Assembly (NCBI GenBank): GCA_029204225.1
Contig: CM055095.1
Span: forward strand, 10,253,253-10,317,252
Source: Diphasiastrum complanatum
Taxonomy: Eukaryota > Streptophyta > Lycopodiopsida > Lycopodiales > Lycopodiaceae
Direction: 5' to 3'
Length of the DNA: 64,000 nt
Part shown: in pieces, positions 36,054 through 47,643 of the stretch
How the letters are laid out: every line of letters starts with the position of its first letter
Position numbering within the stretch: position 1 is the stretch's first letter
Made by a program: the position numbers and the translations under genes
Notes under the pieces: generated by a model
The model's database searches: none
Told to the model about the DNA's origin: nothing
The model's input: only the letters and a program-made list of their open reading frames with translations

Positions 36054-37165
36054 CCCCCAACACAAGTAATATTGGTTACTTTCTAATGTCTGTTGACAAC
36101 CAAAATAACACTCGAATCCACTTCACTTGAAATAAATCATAATTGACCAAATACATAACTTTCAAATGCTATCCTCTGAGGGTTCGACATTATTTACAAC
36201 AAAATCTATATCCTTGTTGGTATAGAATGACATTTACCTTCGTGTTTGCGTGATCTTCAGTCAACGAATGCTTGACTGTCGTCAGCGAGTGTTTGACTGT
36301 CGTCTTCGTATCTTCGGTCCTCGAAGGTTTTTTGTTCGCTTCCATGCAGTTCCCTTATCTTTCTTCGGCCTTGAGCTCTAAAGCTAGCACAACTTTGTGG
36401 CTCGAGAGAATTTGTTTCTTCAGCTCCCTCTCAAAGAGTGGTAGCTTTATGATTCCTAGACTCTTCCTCTGCCTCTCGAACAAACCTTTGTCTAGCCTCC
36501 TTGGCGAGGATGTCCGCCACCATTTGCTTCGTTCCGATGAAGCTGGTCTTCAATTCATTTCTCATGACTAGGTCCCTTATCAAGTGATACTTGATTGCAA
36601 TGTGTTTCGTTCTTGAGTGAAACACGAGATTCTTTGTCAAGTGGATTGTAGAAGTTTTGTCCATCTACAAAATTAGAGGCTCTTTGTTGGTTTCACCCAG
36701 TCCGTCAAGGAACTGTCTGAGCCATGTGATTTTGTTGGCCATCTTTGTGGCTGCAGCGTATTCCGCTTCACAGGAAGACTAAGCAATGATGGTCTACTTC
36801 TTGTTGACCTAGAAAATTACTGTGCCTGCTACAATGGTGCACCCTCCTGAGACACTTTTATAATTGTCCTTGAGTGATGCCCAACTTGCATCGCTATAGG
36901 AGTGCATCTGGAATCCTGCATCACGAGAGTAACACAACCCATAATCCTTCATCTTCTGAAGGTAATGTAAGATTCGCTTCTCAATCTTCCAGTGTGCTAA
37001 GCCTGGATTCGTGTTGAATTGGCTCATTCTGAGCACGACATAAGCAATGTTGGGGCGTGTGTTGTCTGCTAGATACATTAAGGATCCGATCAGCTTCCTA
37101 TATGGCATGTGCTACGCAATCTCTTGCTCTTCTTTAGTCTTCGGACATTCTTCATTCGTTAGAAT
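36054..37165 (-). pseudogene. Copia RT C-terminus/RNase H fragment
   Basis: Minus frames 37,108-36,809 and 36,664-36,431. The first has the P-Y-R-K-L-I-G-S-L-M-Y-L and T-R-P-N-I-A-Y motifs and a H-S-Y-S-D-A-S-W-A segment (RNase H). The second has F-H-S-R-T-K-H-I-A-I-K-Y-H. Stop codons separate them at about 36,700-36,800. The rest of pol and GAG is missing; sequence changes at about 37,170. Confidence 0.85.
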
Positions 37166-37357
37166 TGTCCCTGCAAGCATTGGGGTGTTTGTTCCTTTGT
37201 TGATCCTATCACCAATGTTTGGTGATTCTCATCGGGACCAGGTCAATGTTTTTTTGCTGTTCTTCTCACACTCAATATTCACTTGATCTCTTCATTTGTT
37301 TACTGTTTCAGCTAGCTGAGGCTCGGATATTCTATGAGTGTTCAATCAGCTATTGTT

Positions 37358-37530
37358 TGATACAGAATCAGATTTACAATGGGCTCAGCCACAAATGGCT
37401 TCTTATCCGATCTGTATGTAGTACAATGGTGTTGTACCCCGCTTGTCAATTTTTAGAACGACAACATGAACTCGATCCTACTGTTAATGAATGCTTGGAT
37501 TTACGATCTGTCAGGACTCGATTTCCTACA
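37358..37530. repeat. palindrome block L4 (mirror R4 52,761-52,938)
   Basis: About 175 bp whose complement is at 52,761-52,938, with several mismatches (for example the GGCTTCTTATCCGATCTGTATG phrase). In the right arm it is contiguous with R3; here it is separated by the 2.6-kb Copia insertion. Confidence 0.9.
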
Positions 37531-38084
37531 GTTCTACAACATGTTTCAGTTCTTTTTTGATTTTTACAGATTGTAGATTATTCCTAATCTATTCTACCCA
37601 AGAAATAGAGGGTTAAACTAATTCTACTCCTATTGAAATCACAGAATAATCAACACAACTTCTAGTTAAGCAAATGGGAATCCTACAAAGTGCTTGCTAC
37701 AACTGTCACTCAACACTTGTAACAAAAACTCCTCAGGGAGATGAAACTAGGAAACATCATAACACAATGGAATGGTGGATCAATTTCCAAGTCTTGCACA
37801 TCTACTTGATGCTAATCCCAAATCAATCTTTAAGAGAAAAGCAACAACAAACACATTCATACATCAGTATCCAAACTATGTGCATGAACATGGAACATGG
37901 AAGAAAATGCAAGTAGTAGAATCTTCAATTAACAATACAACAACATTTTAATACATTACACATGCTTGGAAACTCGTGGAGGAGGCCTCTATCTATACCC
38001 ACGAGCTGTTGAACCCAAGTGTATCATATTTTGGAGTCCACCTCTTGCAATTGAGTGAACCCAATCTATAAAGATTTGAGTTTC
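37531..38084. other. left-only segment, LTR-like promoter on minus strand
   Basis: No coding frame. Near 37,990 the minus strand has GGGTATAGATAGAGGC, a plausible TATA region of an LTR. No match in the right arm. Confidence 0.3.
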
Positions 38085-38092
38085 TGGTTCAT

Positions 38093-39173
38093 TGTTTTAC
38101 AAGTAGAGGTGAGGAAAACCTCCAAATCCAAGGTAGAGCCTCCAAATGTCCTCCAAGCAACCTGCAACCTTCAAGATACTCCCCAAATCCAAGCTAGGAT
38201 GCCTCCACTACAAGTAAGGATCTGCAAGCCTCCAAGGATCTCTCCTCCACCTGTGTCCCTACTCTTTAAACACAGAGATAGTTAACAAGCTAGTCTCAAG
38301 TATTCATCACCCAACCATAGCTAGATCCAAGCTCCAAGCAAGACCTATCTAGCAACCCCTTGCTAACCATAAACAAATCACAAGCATACCACAACACTCC
38401 ATAGCATTATCAAGATCCAAACCCTACTTATGTCCCATACCATAAGCAAGATTCAAACCTTAATCATAATACCACAAGAAAGCACTCTACACACTAGTAG
38501 CAACACTAGAGCATAAGCAAAGCAAACAAGAGAGATCTCTCCCCTCCCAATGAGCGCCCTACTACCCTCATATAGATGGCCCATGGACCCCTCCAATGCA
38601 CTATGGAATTCCATGCACATCCAATGAGAGAGAGAGGAGCCTAGGGGAGTTAAAGAATCTCCAAGAGCCTCCATAGACTTATGGAATGTCAAGAGACTCC
38701 TTCCATAACCTATGACTCTTTGAATGCCTTTCTTGTGAGAGTTGGAAACTCAATGGACACTTTAGAAGGGCGGCCTCCTAGTAGGTCCCATTTCCCAAGT
38801 TGTGCAAGTATACTTTGGTCCTAGACCAATAAAGTGATATGGTTCAAGATTGAGGCCCAAGGTTTAGAAAAATAGTCATCCAATGACTTTCTAATGGCTC
38901 TCTAGGTTCCATACCTCCATCCAAGGCATAGACACCTACTTGCCCTTAACCAATGACACTAGTACCTTAATCTAAGGTACCTACCCCTAATACTAAGGAT
39001 ATCCCTTATCCAAAGGTCACGTGACCCCATACCTCCAACTAAGGTATAGTTACTTGCCTGTCCTTATCCGAGGGCACATATCCTTAATCCTAAGGGTACT
39101 TTGTCATTTAGCCCCCAACACTAAATGGACTATTAGGGGTCTGAAGTACTGCTAGTTACATAGGTATGTAACA
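38093..39173 (-). mobile_element. 3' LTR of Gypsy chromovirus
   Basis: TGTTTTACAAG...GGTATGTAACA, 1,081 bp on the plus strand. On the minus strand it is preceded by a purine tract (GTGAGGAAGGAA) and by the chromodomain end of pol. The outer 666 bp recur inverted at 50,131-50,796, and about 357 bp recur directly at 44,011-44,367. Confidence 0.85.
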
Positions 39174-42100
39174 TTCCTTCCTCACTTAAATTTTTCCTTG
39201 TAGGGAATTCTTCCGGAGATCATCCTCCTTTTCCCAGGTATCCTCCTCTTCTGATTTGCCCCTCCACCTAACTAAAAATTCTCGAAGCACTCTACTTAGT
39301 AGAGTTCTCTACCGGCTATTAACAATCGCCTCGGGTTCAGGTGGTCCACTCATGAACTCATCACGAAGAAGTTCCACTAGATCTTCCACAGGGACCAGGG
39401 TCTCCCCAACCCCCAACGAGGGTTTCAACATACTAATGTAGAAAAGAGGATGAATTCCAGCATTAGCTGAAAGGTCTAGTTTGTATCCGACCTTGTTTAT
39501 CATTTGGATAACCTTAAAAGGACCGCAATATCTAGGCACCAACTTTGTACACTTAATAGTTTTCAAGCCACTAGAGTGACCAGGGACTCTCAAAAACACT
39601 CAGTCGTTGACCATGAATACCTTGTGCTTCCGAGATAGATCAGCATAGTGCCTTGCCCTATCATGGGCACTTCTTATGCTATCTTTAGCCAGCTGTAACA
39701 TTTCTTCCATATCCGCAAGGAAATCAGCTGCGGCTTGCACCCGTAGGTTCTTCTTGCCAACACTAATTGGTGATCGAGGTTGAAAACCATACATAAGCAT
39801 GAAAGGGCTGAATTCGGTCGCTGAATGTTTTGCACTATTATATGCAAATTCCACCAGTTGAAGGTAATGTTCCCAATTAGACAACTGATGGCCCACATAT
39901 GCTCGAAGCAAATCCTCCATCGTCTGATTGGTCCTTTCCGTTTGACCGTCTGATTTTGGATGGTCTGTAGAACTCAAACTTAAAGTTGTTTCCAACTTTC
40001 CAAATACTGCTTGCCAAAAATTCCCAGTGAATTTTGGGTCACGGTCACTGACAATATCGCAAGGCAGCCCGTATAGTCGAAAAAGCTTCTCAACAGACAG
40101 TTGATTAGTTCTGAAGCTTTAACAGTAGTTTTCGTTCGAATAAATTGAGCAAATTTCGTAAGTCTGTCAACAATGACCCACACCGAATCGTGGCCCTTCC
40201 TTGTACGTGGAAGCCTAACCACAAAATCCATAGATATACTTTCCCACTTTCCGGTAGGAATATCTAAAGGATGTAATAGGCCACTAGCTTTTAGCCTCTC
40301 TGCTTTATTTAACTGGCACTTACTACATTTAAGTACATAGGCCTCTACTTGACTTTTCATCTTAGGCCACCAAAATTGCCTTCAAACTAAGTATACCCGG
40401 ATGTCCTGCGCATGGACTATCATGACACTCATGCAAGATCTGGGCCCTTACAGTGTCATTGTCCGGTACAAACACCTTTCCTTTACAAAACAAAATCCAA
40501 TTTCGAATTAGGAAATCCGTTTCAGGCTTTCCCTGATTCGAGGAATCTTGCAAACCTGAATCGACCCCCGAAAGTACTTGTTGCCAATACTTTCCAAAAA
40601 AAAGGACTGGACTCATATAGTCCTTGAAGAGATTGAAACAACTCCGGTTCTATAGCAGTAAAGCACAATTGATTAATAACCGGTAACCGACTCAAAGCAT
40701 CCGCTAGAGTATTTTGACTTCCTTTACAATAATGTATAGAAAAGTCAAAGATTTGCATCAACTCAGCCCATCTAGCTTGTCTCCCCTTTAAATCTGTAGA
40801 ATCACAGAAATATCGAAGAGTCTGATGATCCGTCAAAACTTCAAATCTGGCTCCACACAAATAATGTCGTCAAATTTTCAAGGAATGAACAATTGCAAAC
40901 AGTTCCTTCTCATAGGTACAATACCTAGATTGAGCAAGATTGAGTTTCTTGCTTTCATAAGCCACATGATGTCCATCCTGCATCAAAACAGCTCCAATAG
41001 CATAATCACTAACATCGGTCCTAACCACAAAAGTCTTATTAGGATTGCCAATGATTAATATTGGTTCCAAAGTGACACTTTTCTTAAGCAACTCAAAACA
41101 ATTATTTGTATCCTCCGTCCACACCACCAGTCGACTATTAGCCCTCCGGCTTAGTTTCTCATAGCCTTCCAAGGCCTGGGTAAGCGGAAATGCCAGTCGA
41201 GCAAATTGGGGAATATGCCGACGGTAAAAATCTTACTACCCCAAGAAAGACTTGATTTCCCAAACTGTGGTGAGAATAGGCCAATCAATAACCCTCTGGA
41301 TACGATCGGCCTCAATTCCCACTCCCCGTTTGGAAATCTTATGCCCCAAGTAGGACAATTCCTTCGCAAAAAAAGTCATACATAGACTCTTTGGCAAAGA
41401 GCTTTTCCCTTCTTAGGATGTCCCAGACAATCCTAAGATGCTCTTTATGTTTCGCCAAAGTCTTATTGAATAATAGGATATCACCTAAGAATACCACTAC
41501 GAATCTTTTCAAATATGGCCTGAATAAATCATTCATCATCTATTGGAAAGTTGTTGGTGCATTGGTCAAACCAAAAAGCAACACCAAAAATTCGTAGTGA
41601 CCAAAGCGAGTTCAAAACCCGATTTTTGGTATATCTTCTGCCTTAATGCGTATCTGATGGAATCCCAACCTTATATCTATCTTGGTAAAGTACCCAACAC
41701 CACCAAGATAATCTATTAGGTCATCCATCCACGGCAGTGGATATGTATTCTTAACGGTTACCTTGTTCAATTTTTTTACTTTTAATGCACTTAAGGTCAT
41801 TAGGTCCAAAGACTAAAGAACTAAGGACAAAATACATCCATCTCATTACTTCAAGACAGATTACCTAAGGTAGAAGCTGGTTATTTGACACAATCTCATG
41901 CAAAGTGACCCTCGCCATTGCACTTGAAGCACAGGTTCTTCTTACGAGCTTCAGCTTTATCATTGCCACCTTGATGGTTTTTAAAGTTTTTTTTGGTTTT
42001 CTTAGGATTGTTGGAATTGGGATGTGTTTCACTAACAACTTCCCTATCCTTCCTCTTAAATTGAAAACCTTTTTACTGCTCATTAGGCTATTGACCCCTA

Positions 42101-42997
42101 GGTGGCTTAGGTGTGTCATCAAAGTATTTTGCAGCCCTAATAGCATCTTCTAGGGTTTTTGGATGGTTCCTACGAACATCCACTTGATAATCTTTTGGTA
42201 ATCCATCAATGAACATTAACATTTGTACCTAAGTGCTAGAAGAGAATTTGTGAGATAGTTTCAAATCTTGGTGATTTCTTTTGAAAGCATTTGTTGTTGT
42301 TAAAAGGAGTGCTTTGTGCATTGAAGCAGGTTGAAAGAGAAGATCAGGTCATTGCTACATGGCAACCTCAATTGGAGTCATGTTGGAAGCCAATGATAGG
42401 CTTACCTCAAGTAACTATTCATGTGGAAAGTGAGGATGGAGTCACTTCTTGAGATGAATGATGTTTTGGAGTAGAATATCACTATAAAGTGGATTCAGGT
42501 ACTCATGAAAGTCTTGAATAAATTGTTCCAAACCTTTATTCATGGTTAGACGACTCAACTTTTGAAAGTGTTCATAGTCATTTAAAAGTGGTAGAAAATA
42601 ATCCCTAAAAAGCTTGCAAAAATCATCCCATGTACAAGGTTGATTGCCCTTTGCAACTAAGTCATCCCACCAAACTAGGGCTCTTCCTTCAAGGAACATG
42701 GTGACAGTGGATAACTTCTCATATTCAGGGAATTGGTTCATGGCAAAGTATTTGTTCCAAACATTTGACCAAGAACTTACCACTATCTTTCTTCTCTCCC
42801 TTAAACACTTTTACAGGAGGTGGAACTACATGTTTCTTTTGATTGGCTAATCTAGACTCTAAGTCTTCGTTTCTTTGATTAGTTTCAAGAAGCTGCTTAT
42901 TAGTGGCTTGAATTTGTTGGTATAAAAGTTCAAGAGCTTGTGCCACATTGGATGGGTTTGATAGATCAACTGTTGGGTTTTCATTGGTTTGTTCCAT
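39174..42997 (-). pseudogene. Gypsy chromovirus gag-pol, decayed
   Basis: Order on the minus strand: GAG (42,997-42,442, with a W-W-D-D-L-V segment); zinc knuckle near 41,900 (C-F-K-C-N-G-E-G-H-F-A then a stop, D-C); RT (K-N-T-Y-P-L-P-W-M-D-D-L). The RT active box is F-L-G-D where F-L-D-D is expected, so a catalytic Asp is lost. RNase H follows (V-L-T-D-H-Q-T-L), then integrase with C-S-K-C-Q-L-N-K, a D-R-L-T-K-F segment, S-D-R-D-P-K-F-T-G-N-F and D-G-Q-T-E-R-T-N. Last comes a chromodomain-like end (R-E-F-L-V-R-W-R-G-K). Protease and the RT N-terminus are deleted at about 41,810-41,865. At least six frameshifts or stops are present. The chromodomain places it among chromoviruses, whose integrases target heterochromatin. 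Confidence 0.9.
42237..42463 (+). mobile_element. Copia family B leader/gag fragment inside Gypsy gag
   Basis: 227 bp matching 16,330-16,553 (leader, ATG and first 30 or so GAG codons) with a 2-bp deletion. It interrupts the Gypsy GAG frame. No LTR or target duplication accompanies it, so ordinary integration does not explain it. Confidence 0.85.
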
Positions 42998-42999
42998 TG

Positions 43000-43996
43000 G
43001 GGTTGCTTGTGTATTTTCCTATTATGCAAATACAACAATAAGTGCTCAAATTAGAATGATAGAAATGCTTCAATTGTTACATCCAATGCAAATAAAAACC
43101 ATTTACCTCTATTCATTCAATCTTATTGTTTATAAGCTCAATCCAAGCCTACTATTTGCAAGCTCAATCCAAGCTTAAGAGGAAAACAACAACAAGCTAC
43201 ACTTGCCTTAATCAAAAGCAAAAATGAAAACCAAATCTTTATGTAAACTTCAATTAACTAATCCAAGCTAATGTTTACATAAAGTTTCCATTCCCATTCC
43301 AATTTCATTTGTCATTTCAAAAGCAACCAAATTTTTCACATTTCTCACCATTCTAGATTTCCAAAACCAAGAAACTAGTGTCTAGAAATGGATAACTAAT
43401 GAAGCTTTATGAAAACTTCAATTTTCAGATCTGATTTTCAGATTTACAAGTCTGAAAATCAGCACTTCAAAATGACAAAAAATAGAATTTCAAAACTTGT
43501 TTTATGCACAAAGTTACACTACCATTCCCTTCCTACATTGCCATCTTCATGAAACTAGGAGATAAAAGGGTGTAACTAATGAAGTTTGAATGAAAACTTC
43601 ACTTTTCAGATCTAATTTCAGATTTAAGGTATGAAAAACAGAACTTCAAAATGAAAATCAGAACTTCAAACACTTCACACATAGCTAGAATCAATCTTTT
43701 TGCAAAAAAAAGTTTGTGTATGTAGAGGAAGACTTCCTCTAACCACCCCACAAATATTTTCTCAGAACTTTTAAAAAACCAAAGCCCACTTTAAAACTAC
43801 TCTGACATGATAAAAAATTAGCCCCTAAACAATTCTATAAGCATCACTACTCTCTTCCAAAGAGAACTAGATTCATTAGGTACTTCAACTACAAGCTTCC
43901 TACAACTAAAAAAGCCTATAATCTTCCCCAAAAATTTTTTTAGTTGGTGATCTTAATAGAACTTGAAGAAGGTTAGAAAGGTTACCATCCTTTGTC
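43000..43996 (-). mobile_element. Gypsy 5' untranslated leader
   Basis: AT-rich, no ORF, lying between GAG and the primer-binding site. It contains a 150-bp imperfect direct repeat (the CTTCATTTTTCAGATCTGATTT-like phrase near 43,420 and 43,600). Confidence 0.6.
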
Positions 43997-44010
43997 TAGC
44001 TCTGATACCA
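43997..44010 (-). other. Gypsy primer-binding site (initiator-Met tRNA type)
   Basis: Minus-strand TGGTATCAGAGCTA directly follows the 5' LTR remnant at 44,011. It matches the complement of the 3' end of plant initiator Met tRNA. Confidence 0.8.
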
Positions 44011-44367
44011 CTTTTACAAGTAGAAGTGAGGAAGACCTCCAAATCCAAGGTAGAGCCTCCAAATGTCCTCAAAGCAATCTGCAAGCTTCAAGATGCTTCC
44101 CAACTCCAAGCAATTGATGCCTCCACCTGCAAGTAAGGATCTGCAAGCCTCCAAGGATCTCTCCTCCACCTGTGTCCCTACTCTTTAAACACAAAGAAGG
44201 ATAACAAGCTGGCCTCAAGTATTCACCACCCAACCATAGCTAGATCCAAGGTCCAAGCAAGACCTATCTAGCACCTCCTTGCTAACCATAAACAAATCAC
44301 AAGCATACCACAACACTCCATAGCATTCTCAAGATCCAAACCCTACTTATGTCCCATACCATAAGCA
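44011..44367 (-). mobile_element. truncated 5' LTR of the Gypsy chromovirus
   Basis: Matches 38,096-38,454 in direct orientation with about 5% differences, then stops abruptly at CATAAGCAG. The remaining 720 bp of the LTR is absent and the unknown ORF region begins. Confidence 0.85.
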
Positions 44368-45490
44368 GTGGTTGGATGGCCACCATAGAACCTTTGTCGA
44401 CTGGACACAATGGAGTCATGTAATAGCTTGAAGTGGTCCCGATGGGGATTGAGGTTTGGAGGGTCGAGCAGGTGATTACACTGGTGGCTGTTGGGTGTCC
44501 ATGATCTGGACCTGAGGTGAGGAGACAACAGGTGAGGTTCGTCATCGTCTGAAGGCTGCCTTCCTTTTCATTTTCATTGTCTTCGCTGCTGGATGGAACA
44601 TCTTCGTACCAAGCCATCTTCTTCTTTTGTTTCCTTGGAGTCAGTTTCTTGGTCTTAGATGGCGGTGGGCGACTCCATCTCAAATTTAGGAGCTGGTTTG
44701 CTGGTGGTCATCTTCATCCTCTACTTCTTCGGTGGTGGTGTGGTATTAGCAAGTTGAGAGGATCGTGGTGATGATCAGTCGTGTTGCTTCTTTGTACGAC
44801 GTTCATGAGCTACAACAACTTGTCTAAAGCTGTGGATGGCGTATAGCCTCGGCTAGCAGCAACATCTCTTGGAGCTAGGGCAAGCTTCAAGTCAATCAAG
44901 GACTGACTTCGAGCACGATCAAAGAAAATGTAGCCCAATGAGATAACTGGGGCTCTCTTTCGTAAAGCATTGATCAACTATCTAGAGATGAATCCTTCCC
45001 AATTATACATGTTGTGGTGGGCTTCATAGGATTCTTTGAGCATAGCAAAAATCTGGAGGGGAATCTGCAACAGATGTGCCTTGTGTGTATATGTGTACCT
45101 GGTGAGGTAGGCATAGGCAACGCTGAGTTCCTTGTATTTGATGGCTTTGACATGATGCCATCTTTGTTCTTCCACTTGTCGACTAAGGTGTCAAGGAACT
45201 TGGCATAGGATTGCTGCATCATGTTGGTCAGCTTCACCGGTTTCTCTTTACGGCCACTTGGGAAGCCAAAGGTTGTAAAACTGCTAACAGCCAAGTAGAC
45301 ATAGAGCTGAAGATTGAGAATATCAATGCAAAACATCAACTCTGTTTGTCTACAAAGCTTTCATAAGCCTGGTACATCAGGTAGAGGCTCTGTTCTCTCT
45401 TCCACTAAGGAATTTTGAACTCGAAAAACTGGAAGAGCATCTCTGCTTGTGTGTACCACTGGAGCATGCCACTGCAGCATGGCACTATCT
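44368..45490 (-). pseudogene. unrecognised ORF remnants downstream of the ParB-methyltransferase gene
   Basis: Minus frames 45,339-44,974, 45,175-44,978 and 44,683-44,400 join by frameshifts into one apparent protein. It starts with a Leu/Ile-rich segment, continues with a Lys-rich middle (K-P-V-K-L-T-N-M-M-Q-Q-S-Y-A-K-F-L) and a Tyr/His-rich part. It ends in a basic then Ser/Asp/Glu-rich tail (S-S-S-E-D-N-E-N-E-K-E). I do not recognise it. A retroelement GAG or an accessory ORF of the methyltransferase-bearing element are both possible. Cut by the LTR remnant at 44,367. Confidence 0.4.
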
Positions 45491-45539
45491 TCACATGGAA
45501 CTAATAACATGATGACGAAAAAAAAGAGAAATGACTTGA

Positions 45540-46270
45540 AGACCCATTTTTTTTAAAAGTATTCAAATTTAAAATGCTTCAAATAAATATATTGTAATGG
45601 TAAAAAAATGTTTTATTTTGCAAGAAAATAATTTAAGCTACAAAAATTTGGTCAATAGATTTTTATAGATAGCTTAAAATTAGCTTATATCAAATAATAA
45701 TACTATTTAAAATAAGATCATTAGATACACAACCACTAAAATACCTAAAAGATATTTTTTGCTTACTAAAAACAAAAGTTATAGTTTTTTTTTTTGGAAT
45801 TTTAAAAGTTTTCTAGATTACAATTCTTGTATCGAAAAAAATATTTTTGAAATTATGTTAAAAATTTAAATTAATATTTTTTAAAATTTAAAATTTTTAA
45901 GAAATCTTTACTTACACCCACGTAAGTTTATTAAATATTTAAATATTAAATAAACGCAAATAAAATTACTTTACAATAATCGAGATTAAATTATTTGTGA
46001 TAAATTTGTTTTTTTTCATTTCCTATAAATTTTAACAATATTTTTCTGACAAAAAATATTATAAAAACACATCTAAAATTAAAATATTGCAAGCTTGACA
46101 AATCATTACAATTTTAGTTTTTGGTGATAATTATCAATGTTAAAAATTTTAAAATATTTCAAATTTTAAATTTTAAATCGTTAAAAAATAAATTTAAAAA
46201 TATTAAATCAATCAAAAAGAATTCAAAACACAATACATCAAAAAATATAACACACTTGTTCTTTAAAATA
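45540..46270. other. very AT-rich intergenic spacer
   Basis: About 730 bp of A/T-dominated sequence with no believable coding; the 101-codon plus-strand frame here is an Asn/Lys/Phe-rich artefact. It lies directly downstream of the methyltransferase gene and would include its 3'UTR/terminator. Confidence 0.6.
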
Positions 46271-47497
46271 TTATTCCCAAAAATCATCGATGTCATTTAC
46301 ATATTTTTCTTTTGTTTTTTCTTGAGTAGCCACTGTACTATCAAGTGGCACCTCTTCTACAATTTCCTCGACTACAATTACTACATTGTAATCTTGAACC
46401 AACACATCAGCCTACTTTTCCGCTAGCAGGAGGCTGAGGTTCCTTGGACAAGGGAATTATTGTATCCTCACTGTCCAAACTCTTTCCCACCTTAGATAAT
46501 TCATCTGGCAAAATTACAAGAAATTTCATTCTCATTTTTATAAAATCAACTAAATTAGTATCTAAATCTACTGTAACAACATGTCTGCCTTTTTGAACAG
46601 CACATGCGTTCGTAGTGCAGATACCGCTAAATAAATCTAAAACTTAATCAGTTGGGTGAGAGAAAAATCAATTAAATGATTAATTAATTGTTGTGGCTTT
46701 TGGTAGGGACAAGCCACGGAACCCGTCATTGGATTTTTTAATGTCTTTGTCACAGCTGGATATTGGAACAAGTTTCCAAAACTTGTCAATCCGGAAGTGT
46801 TATAATGCAGCATCGAGCGTTTGCCATCCAAAGAATAATAACCGATGGTTATGTATTCTATTTCATTGCAAAGTCGAGCTCCTCCCGAGTTCCTGACATT
46901 GGGCTTGTACCTGACATGGAAGATTAAAAGTAAAATCAATTTAAAATTTTAATTTTAAAATAAAAAATTTAAAATAAAATTATGAGTTAAAATACGAATT
47001 GATAATTCAGGAACTTAAGAACTTACCACACAACATTCTCAATTCTCGCATTACAAAAAATTAATAGAGCTTTCTATACTGATGCTGACTGCCAAGAAGA
47101 ATGAAAAATAACAACTCTTCAAATTGGAGAAGTTGTGACTTCAAGAAAGCCCTGCATAAAACTATGGATTGCAGTGAATTTGAAAGGGGTATCATCATTT
47201 AATGATTCTTTCATCTGAAATCCATATGGTATATCAGTGATGCAGAATGTATAAGGCCTTCTTCTTAAAAATTTTAAAATTTGTTTGCAGTCGCCCTCCT
47301 CAACATAATAAAAGCATGGTTGATTATTGACACTTTTGGGAAGGTAGGTCTCTAATGGATCCTCCTCCGCAATGGTCTCACCCCGTGCCAATCTCTCCCT
47401 ATCCATTTTTTCTGTTTCTGCCTTCAGAATATGTCTCTTGAATTGCTTTGGAAGGACTTTGTTTTTTTTGTCTTCGGGAGACTGAAAAGGAAAAAGC

Positions 47498-47643
47498 TAT
47501 GCTTAGCATGGGAGACAAAAAATATAAAATAGAATAGGAGACTTAACTTACAAACAAAAAATCAAATCAAGAAAAAACTGTACTTAGCATAGGAGACATA
47601 GAATATAGAAAAGAAACAATTAATAAGCACCTATGCTAAGCAT
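47498..47643. repeat. ATGCTTAGCAT palindromic motifs in intron 4 of the methyltransferase gene
   Basis: Three copies within 146 bp of one intron: 47,498-47,509, a variant at 47,581-47,591, and 47,632-47,643. Two are followed by GGAGACA. The motif reads the same on both strands apart from its central base. Confidence 0.75.

Noticed and set aside
36272..36571. 99-codon plus-strand ORF
   Set aside because: Antisense shadow of the Copia RNase H fragment on the minus strand.
38453..38692. 79-codon ORF, with its mirror at 50,197-50,436, that looks conserved
   Set aside because: It lies inside the Gypsy LTR; the identity reflects LTR copies, not a protein.
46121..46426. 101-codon plus-strand ORF rich in Asn, Lys, Ile, Phe
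   Set aside because: Compositional product of the AT-rich spacer and antisense to the methyltransferase C-terminus.
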